From contig CANTUZ010000025.1 in assembly GCA_947846985.1 (NCBI GenBank), positions 4,958,100-5,022,099 of the forward strand: a stretch of DNA of 64,000 nucleotides, in the 5' to 3' direction. The position numbers were made by a program, and so were the translations under genes. This document shows, piece after piece, positions 54,406-64,000 of the stretch. This DNA comes from Fratercula arctica. Taxonomy: Eukaryota; Chordata; Aves; Charadriiformes; Alcidae. Positions within the stretch are counted from its first letter, which is position 1, and every line of letters begins with the position of its first letter. Under the pieces are notes generated by a model, which saw nothing but the letters and a program-made list of their open reading frames with translations, was not told the origin of the DNA and did not search any database.

Positions 54406-57400
54406 GACATATGCTCTAAGAGATATGTTAACAAAGTAACTCATGCCCAAGTTTTGTTTTTCCATTAACCTTGAACAGGTAAACACCTAAACAATTCAAA
54501 AACTGTTTCTCAGTTTACTTAAGCTTTTCTCTACTTTTGAAGTTTGCTGAGCTCATTTACACTAAACACCATCATCTAGGATGACTTCTGTGTTCGTCTT
54601 CTGGCGCTATATATTTTTATATTCTGGTTTTAAATGGAATAACATCTTGCTATCTTCAGTGGAGTTGCTTTTGTTTCATATTAGCAGAAATGAAATCAAC
54701 ATGTATGAATATCAGTATATGTAAAAAGCTATTCATTTTATCCACAAGCACAGAAAGTTTCCACTTGTGTCACCATTTCTATACCTTCCTACAACAGGTG
54801 TAATGCAACCAATTTCCAGATCATAGTAAATATTACTGAAAAACAATTAAGCTGTCTTTTTTACAAATATTAATCCTAACATTATTTGAACACTTTTGAC
54901 AGCTGGTAAAGAATGTGAATTGTATGATTATGTACCTAAGATGAGGAAAAGTGACTTTTTGTCTTATTACCACAATGGTCTGTTGCAATTCAAGAAGAGT
55001 AGCTCCATCAGCTAAATTGTAAACATATTATTGATTTATGTGTTAAAACAAAAGATTATTAGGCAAGGGAAGTATCCAATTTGATTAAGTATACATCTGG
55101 CCTTTTGCCCCACAGTAATACTCAGGATGCTTAACTTAAGCAAGTTCAGATAAAACAGTGAAATTTCAAAGTATTTGAATAAAAACCTTAATCATAGATT
55201 TTACACTTCAGTCATTGTCTTAACCTAACGTAAATCAGGTCTTATCAGTAACTGTGAAGGTTTGCCTTCCATATTTTCCTAGGACACTCTGAGAAAAGCA
55301 GCAATCAAGCTATTGATACTCAATGTTATTCCAACTTTCTAAAAACAGCACTTAGAACAAAACAAATATTCTACATCATGTGATAACCAATTATTAACCT
55401 TTAATATAAAACAATCAAACCTTTGAGCACATTTAACTGACAATTGTTAAGAGACTCCAAATACTTCATCTGGAGATAAATGGAATTTTATTTATAGGGA
55501 GAGTGATTTTTCTTTATAATAAATGTATAGAAGTGCAATATCTTAAGTATTTACTGCATGCAACTCATCTTTTTTTTTGTTAGCCTCATATAAAGTAATT
55601 TTATATAATAACATATCTCTGCAAGAATACAATTGAACGTATTGAATTAATACATTTCTTCAGTTGAGTAGCAGTCTTTGATCATTGAAATGACCACCTC
55701 ATACAGGACTATGGGAAAAAAAGCAATTTTTCAGTAACATTTTGGCAAATACAATTCTCTATTGACAGTGCGAAATGGCAAATTAAAATGAGTAATTTTG
55801 GCCCAATTTGGTCCACATTAGCCCACTGTATGCTTCAGTAGACGGTATAATAACTATTTTCTTATAGTAGTTTTGTTTTCTAAAATGCGTGTCCACATGA
55901 GAACTGCCCCCAATTACCAGAACTTTCTAATCCTATTCTTAGTCACAATTTATCTTTAATTTAGCCAGTATCAACAGTTCTGTAATTATTACCAGAACTG
56001 AATCTGATATGTCAAGCAACCTTCTCTTTATGACAAACAGCATAAAGGAAAGATATAGAAAAATAATCAGAGGAAAAAGGTAGAAGGAAGATGACAGAAG
56101 ACTAAGCAAGAAGCTCTGGTATTCTTCAACTGTACTACACTTCATCAATTGTTCAGTTTTAGAAGACCAATTTACACTTAATTCAGAAGGATCAGAAAGT
56201 ATTCCAGAAAGTACATACATAGAGCAGTACTGTAAAAATATTTTCCTTACATGGCAGGAAACAATTAATCAGTGTGATAGACAAGTGTGAAGGGTGAAGG
56301 AAGGAGTGTTTTGGCCAATGAGACAGTAAACCTTGACTGTGATGTGCGATGACAGGGCATTTTTAATATCATCAGAAGGAAGATTTTTTTTTATTTTCTT
56401 CTTTTTAAGATCTTACTGGAAATAAACAGGAACTCATTTTTTTTCTGTGAGACAAATGAAAGCCCAATTCTTATACTTTTCCATTCCTAAAACCAAGCAT
56501 GACTTGTTGACTTCAGTCTGAATACAGTTGGGTTTAATCCATATTTACACAAACTTGTTATTCTTACAGGGGAACAGAAAAGAGTTTTTCTTGTCCTACC
56601 ATTTTCTTTAAAGGCTTTTTTTTCTGAATAAAAATTAAATCAAGACCTTTCAAAATGAAAATGGCAATCCTCCCAAGCCAAAATACCTAGTAGACCATGA
56701 AGTGCTTAAAATGAGGGGTTCAGATACTACTCACTGTTCACGGAAATTTCAGGATTAGGTTTTAAGAGGAGGGTAGTCTTACTCCTTGTTTTCTAATTTG
56801 TAAGCCTTTCTTTTGGCCACACACTTCTTCCCTTTAGTCAGCTTGGCACTTGTCTGAACCATTGATTAGCCAAAATGGCTCAAAAAATGGAAAATTAGAG
56901 TACTAAACTAGCCAAGCAAGAAGAACAGAAACGAGTGGGGCTGTTTTCACCCAGTTTACTCGCTTACCAAGTACCAAGGGCCGACACAAGGGAGAGGGAA
57001 AGCACCATGTAGCTGAGACCCAGGAACTGAGGAAGAATCAGAGGGTGGTTCATTTTGGCAGCAATGAGTTATGAAATTGGGTCAGCTGCTTTGTGAAACT
57101 TCTCTCACTGATACCAGAAGTGTTCATGAGGAGCAGGCAACTGCATATTTTGTGGCAGATGAAGCTTTCTCTGTTTACAAATACTCTGAAACTCCTAGGT
57201 GTTTGGGACAGCATAGTACAAAATGGTTTGGCAATCAGGTCATATGATCATAGTATGTGATGTAAGTTTATGTCACAACTATGCTCGATTTATCACATAA
57301 ATAAAGTTTCTACATCTATTTCACATATCTAAATATCACAACTTGCACTTGTATTTTTGTTGATTTTATTCTCACTGAGACATAAAGGTAAAATAAATCC

Positions 57401-60400
57401 TTCCTCACTCTCCCTTACATTCTGCAACAGGAAAGAAAAATAAATAGCAATTCACTGAAGTCCTTACTTAGGCAAATTATTTGCATTCCAAGAATCTTAT
57501 TTAAACTGTTGTAATCACATAATAGAGAACAAAGCCATTTTTGCAAGTGGCCTGAAATTCTATTTCTTCAGTGGTAAAGATGTGAGATCCAATGATTGTT
57601 GTTCAAGTATGAGCCAGAATCCTGAAAAGCAACATGTAGGCATCTTTCTGTTACTCCTGTCATCACTTAGGCAAACAAAAAGATCAAAGAAACAGTCTGC
57701 TCTTACAGTACTACTGCAGTCATGCAAAACACTTAACAGTCTACAAATTCTGAAAGTTTTCTAATAAAGACATAGATTATTATTTCTTTTCCCCCATGCT
57801 TCTGAGTTTCTGTTGTACACAAGCCAAAAAATCTTTAGTAATAATGGCAAATAACTGTTTTCACTGTACTGAACCTTAAATGTTTTGAACTTTCTGGCTG
57901 TAATAATGATATTCAGGAAATGTTAATATATGGACAATGAGGACAGAGCATGTATAATTTAAAAAGTAATCACTGGAATAATACATCTATACAATATTTA
58001 TCATAAGAAACATTTTGGGAGAACAAGAAGCCCAAATATATTTCAGAAAAGCTAAATGTCAAGGCATGAAGATACTATAGTACAAAGTTATGGCCAAAAA
58101 TACTGTATTTTTAACCAGCAAGATTTTTGAGGAACAGTATTTATGCATTAGTTTTTTCAACCAAAAAAACACACTCTGTTTTTGTCCCCCGAACAATAGA
58201 CAATATATGCATTTATGCAAATATGATCTTTATTTTTTTAAACACTGCAAATTAAAAAAATGTATCTATACTCCCCCAATATATTGGTCAAATAAGGATT
58301 TCCTGCAGCATGATAAATAAGGAATCCAGCAATAGCCTTGAGCTTAGACCATCTTGTGAGAGAAAAAAAACACCACACCACAAAAACAGCTTTAGAATAA
58401 GATTGATCTGGTTGAATTCTCTTAACTAGATAAATAATGACCCTCAATGGTTTACTAATTACATGGAAATGTTTGTTTTGACTGATACAACTCAAAATAT
58501 TATGGGTAAATAAAAGCCAAAAAAAAAAAAAGAGGTGATATCAGTGGTTCTTATCAAACCAAAACACATTGTTTTTCAAGATCTCTACTAAACTAACAAA
58601 TTGGACAGGGACATATGACCTTAGTTGTTTATGTCCGAAGAGGGATTGTATCTATAAAAGCGTGAATGTCTAAAATAGTCATTAAAAATCTTCAACAGGC
58701 CATTTTAATTTCCTAACTTGTGACAATCTCTCCAAAACATATTTACTTTATTGGTTTCTTAACTAGAGGTAGGTAATTCATAGGCTTTGTTAATATACTT
58801 CATTAGTTTACTAATGTAATGCAGGATAACCATGCACAGAGCTCCAAGAACAGCAGCACATATAATAAATTATTTGGGCATTTTTTTTTTTATGTGGGTT
58901 AACATGTCTTTGTTTTCTCTTATTATTTCGTTATTTTGTCAAGAATGCATAACAAGGGAAGGGGAATTAGGTTGAGTAATCTGAGTCTTTTGCATCTTAC
59001 AACCAAAAGCTTGGAGTTTACCAATGTCTTCATATGCAGCCCTTTTAAAGTTTTTGCAAATCATGCAGTCAGTTCTCACTGATAGCCAGCATAAAGCCTC
59101 TTCTCCACTTTCAAACTTAAAAAAGTGTTTCACAATGATGTGGCAGTATAATTAAAAATTACAGTTCATACACCTTGAAAATCAAGAGTCTGAATTATAA
59201 AAAGTAAACTGCTCTTATAGCTTTATCATCCTATATATGTCAGGACAGTGACAGCTACTTAGTGAAAAAAGCAAATTTAAGGTTTCTGTAAAACACATAT
59301 TACAGCTTTCTTTTACTAGTGACCACCTAGAATACACAGGTTCCCAAGATGTTTTCCTTCCCTCCTCTCTCTCCCATTTATGACATTCAATGAAATCACA
59401 TAATTTTGGCAAAGTTAAAAGGGTTTCTGTCTTGTTTTTGCCTTCAGCTTCATGTTAGAGGACTCAAGCACTATAATGCATAGTGGAAATCACCAATTAA
59501 AACAGCAACAGCAATGGAATATATTGCAAGTGGGAACAGCTATGTCATTTAAAAAGGAAATGTTTTTGTAAACACTGTCACACTGCAATGCTGTGTTAGG
59601 TGATTCATGTAAGGCTTGCATTAGCATGCTGAATAGATATTTTTTCAGAATATGCTCAAATGATCTAAACATTGTCACAGGTTCAACTCAATTAAAATAT
59701 ACCAGAAGTAGCCCAGTGGCACACACTTGAATTTTGCAATCACAATATATCTAAAAAGCATGAGTAAACTTTTTTTTTGTTGTTATAGAAAACGTAAAAT
59801 GCCATTCCCCCCCCAATATCCCATAACAAAAAAAACTCAAAAAAATCCCAAAAAAATCCCAAACCTTCACTAGATACCACTGGCTTTTTTTTTTTTTTTT
59901 TTTTGGCCGCAGTTCTATTTATATCACAAAATCCAAGGTGGCCAATATATTCCCAGGTCAAAAGAAGGGATATTATCACACACTCCAGAGTCAACAGTGG
60001 AAACAGAAGATTTGTTATGTTTATAAGGAAGATCAAGACCAATTTTATAATGACATATATAACAAGAATAACTGTTCTGATCATGTATTTAGAATGTCAG
60101 TGTCACTTTTTATAACCTACAACTACCTGCTTTAGCTTTATTAAATAAAATTCTTTAACTCCTTAAAACTGTTAACACTAGTGACTTTGTTGTAGTTAGA
60201 TCTAAGGTTTCTGTAATTTCTGAAATAATGTTTAACTGATCTGATGTTCTGTATTTTTTCATGATACTTTTAGGGAAATAGCATATACCCATTAGTACTT
60301 AATATGTTCAATAATTTGAAATGTCTCTAAATTAACTTTTCTCACAAAGGCTATTAGAAAGGTAAAATTAACTAAAGTTGAATCTGCCAAAAACAAATTC

Positions 60401-62651
60401 ATATTTAAGAGCTTATGTTCCAATCCTAGATATAACGGCATAAATTCTTCCAACAAAAACAGTTTCTACATCTGTATAAAGCCCTGACAAGATTTAAGTG
60501 TTGTTTTGATTGAGAATGTCCTCTGTGTTTCTCCAATTTACTTTTACTCAGGAATGTACAAATGATTTTATACAGCACGATGCTAGTACCACTCTGCACT
60601 ATAATAAGCTTTTTTTGCTTTTTAAATAAAAACAACAAATCCCTAGTCAGAAATAAACTGAAAAAATTTACATTCTTCTCTTAAAAAAGTAAATAAAATA
60701 ACATTATTTAAAATGTGAATTAGCTGTAAGACATACAATACAATTACATAGATACATATCAACACAGCACATTCAATTTGTCAAAAATTAATGATTGTAA
60801 AGCCAATATGGATGCTGCCATATACATATATAGATGTATGTACAATGATTATAGCATTCATAATTGCACTATACCTACAATCAGTTTTCAATTATAAGGT
60901 GTTTTATGAGAGAGCAAAAAATAGCAACTGTTCTTATTATTGTTGTTTTGGAGTTGGGACGGTTAAGGATGAAAAACATCTCATTAGTATTTAATGTTAA
61001 CTTTGTTACTCAACTAATAAGTCATTCTTTTTCCAACTCTCCTCCACTGCTGAGAGAAGCAGTAATTTCTGTGCTAAGTGTACTCTAGTGCTACTTGGCA
61101 TTGTAAATAATCAATCCAGTTACGCCTGTCCTCTGAGTTCTCTGTAGCTTGCTAGCAATCATGCACCTGGTAAAAAAAAAAATCTTTCAACCTAAGCTGC
61201 TCATTGATGTGTGCTACATTTTTGTTGTTAAAAATTTGCACATTGAAATTTCAAGAGTGATTTTCTCACTGTTTCATTTACATTAATAAATCTTTATGAA
61301 GAACATCAAGAGAGGCTATTTTGCATGAAGCCTATCAAATGTCTGTGAATTGGTTAAGAGGCAATCTTATCAAGAAAGGTTCCTGAATGTGATCACTCAT
61401 CAATAATTTCATGCTGTACTTCATGTGCTTTGATATTATTACAGAAAACACTATATGCATTCTCATGCCATCACTGACATAAGGAGAGAGTTAAACTGTC
61501 TTCTATACATGGAAACCTAGTAGCGTATTCACTCACACTGTTATTCTTGGCATTAAAAAATGGAACACTTTCTAAAAAAGTGAACATATGAGCTTAAAAT
61601 ATGTTTGCTTATTGTTTGGCAGTTGACTCAATCAGGTCAGTTCCCAATCCATCAGTTTGGCATTTCAATCGGTATGTTATGTTTCAAAAGTATTGGTTTT
61701 ATAAAAAGCCAGATTTGGCAAGATTTTATACAACAAAAATATTTTTTCTATTGTGGAAAAACACACTTTAAAAAAGCTCTAACTTATGAAAAAATGCACA
61801 CAACTGAAAAAACCAAACCACCACTGTTTCAGGCTATAGCCACTGGGGAAAATGTAGTGTCCATAACATTTCTGTTTGTCATTTGTGAATAAAGAAAAGA
61901 AAAAATAATTTCACATGGCAATTAAAAAGAGATTCTATGATATTCCATGAACACCCCAGGTTTGTGTCTTTAATTATTTCATTACTGTCTTCTATGCATC
62001 TTTCTGAACTGTGAAAGTATGGTTAAATTCTAAATCCATACACAACTATTTCTATTTTGCAATCCCAATCTTCTAGCCTCAGAAGTGAAGACAGAATGAA
62101 AATACCCATGTCAAGAATTTAAAAATCACACTATCAATACATTTGATCCTTCAGAGAAAGTACATTCTGTAAAATTTGAATGACTGATAACTTCAGTTCT
62201 GATGATAGCATTTTTCCTGACCAAATCACCCAACAAAAAATATTTTACCAAGGAATGCAACTGGGAAAATGGCCATTGTACCTTTAAAAACATAAGGGGG
62301 GAGGAAGGAGGGAGAGAGCAAGGGTCAGGGAACGAGGAAACCGGATGTATTTTGCTTCAATAGCAAAAAACTATTATCCTTTGTGAGTGTACAACTGAGA
62401 ATTTAAAACACATTGAGTCACAAGTTTTTGCCTAAAAAATAAGAAAATGTACTGTGAATGTACTTCAGCATCTTTTGGTTTTCCTCTGTATAGTTTAAAT
62501 AAAAACATATTAACTAAAAACTCTGTGGACATTCACAGAGTCCAGGACAGCAATAAATTAGTATTATGCAATTTGTTTTCACAGATAATACAGTCCCTCT
62601 TGTGTATCTTCAATCACGCAAAGGTGGTCTTGGAGGGCCTCCTAGGCACAG
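54406..62651 (-). other. AT-rich repeat-poor flank; probable 3' UTR of G-alpha gene plus downstream DNA
   Basis: 8.2 kb with no CR1, LTR or coding motif that I can see. The part next to the stop codon is expected to be 3' UTR, since GNAQ transcripts have long 3' UTRs (family knowledge). Several reversed AATAAA motifs exist (for example tttatt at 60138), so the poly(A) site cannot be chosen by eye. A/T homopolymers are common (poly-T at about 59885-59904). The reading frames are short and unsupported. Confidence 0.45.

Positions 62652-64000
<1,349 letters not shown>

Noticed and set aside
54406..62651. Small genes in the AT-rich flank (for example near 55939-56220, 61605-61892)
   Set aside because: These frames are under 100 codons, with no motif, splice context or composition change. 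They are expected by chance in 8 kb.

Overview
This looks like a bird genome, and probably a sex chromosome. CR1 LINEs dominate the repeats, the LTRs are of avian endogenous-retrovirus type, and a nuclear mitochondrial insert joins the end of ND5 directly to the start of cytochrome b, which is the avian mitochondrial gene order. The only host gene I can support is the last coding exon of a Gq-class G-protein alpha subunit (GNAQ most likely, GNA11 not excluded) on the minus strand near the right edge. GNAQ is Z-linked in chicken (from memory). The ERV and CR1 density and a large palindrome would suit a W chromosome, but that is inference.

Positions 1-26665 form a near-perfect inverted repeat. 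Arm A (1-12843) is repeated in reverse as arm B (13771-26665) around a 927 bp spacer, and arm A may continue left of the window. Each arm carries, from outside in: an LTR, a long degenerate CR1, an opposed LTR of the same family, CR1 tails, an AT-rich LTR interrupted by a CR1 tail, a CA-rich simple repeat, a CR1 5' half, and an ERV leader with a tRNA-Lys-type primer binding site. The inner end of the arms lies inside another LTR. The arms differ mostly by single-base indels.

Positions 26666-30064 hold nothing I recognise and end at a 500 bp run of N. From 30565 to 47009 lie pieces of one env-less ERV family in both orientations. A minus-strand copy has integrase and RNase H but has lost gag to RT. 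A plus-strand set shares one LTR between an upstream integrase end and a downstream gag-protease-RT. CR1 elements sit within them, including a nearly complete one (38402-42760) with ORF1 and ORF2.

From 50987 down to 47015 runs a gammaretrovirus-like provirus on the minus strand (LTR, tRNA-Arg-type primer site, gag, protease, start of RT). It meets the plus-strand ERV head-on inside both RT genes. Then come CR1 pieces (51000-52850) and a CR1 tail split by the mitochondrial insert (53783-54226).

Positions 54406-64000 are AT-rich and almost repeat-free: probable 3' UTR and downstream flank of the G-alpha gene, its last coding exon (62652-62842) and part of the preceding intron. I see no prokaryote-type system, CRISPR array, tRNA or rRNA. 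No retroelement reading frame is intact over its full length.
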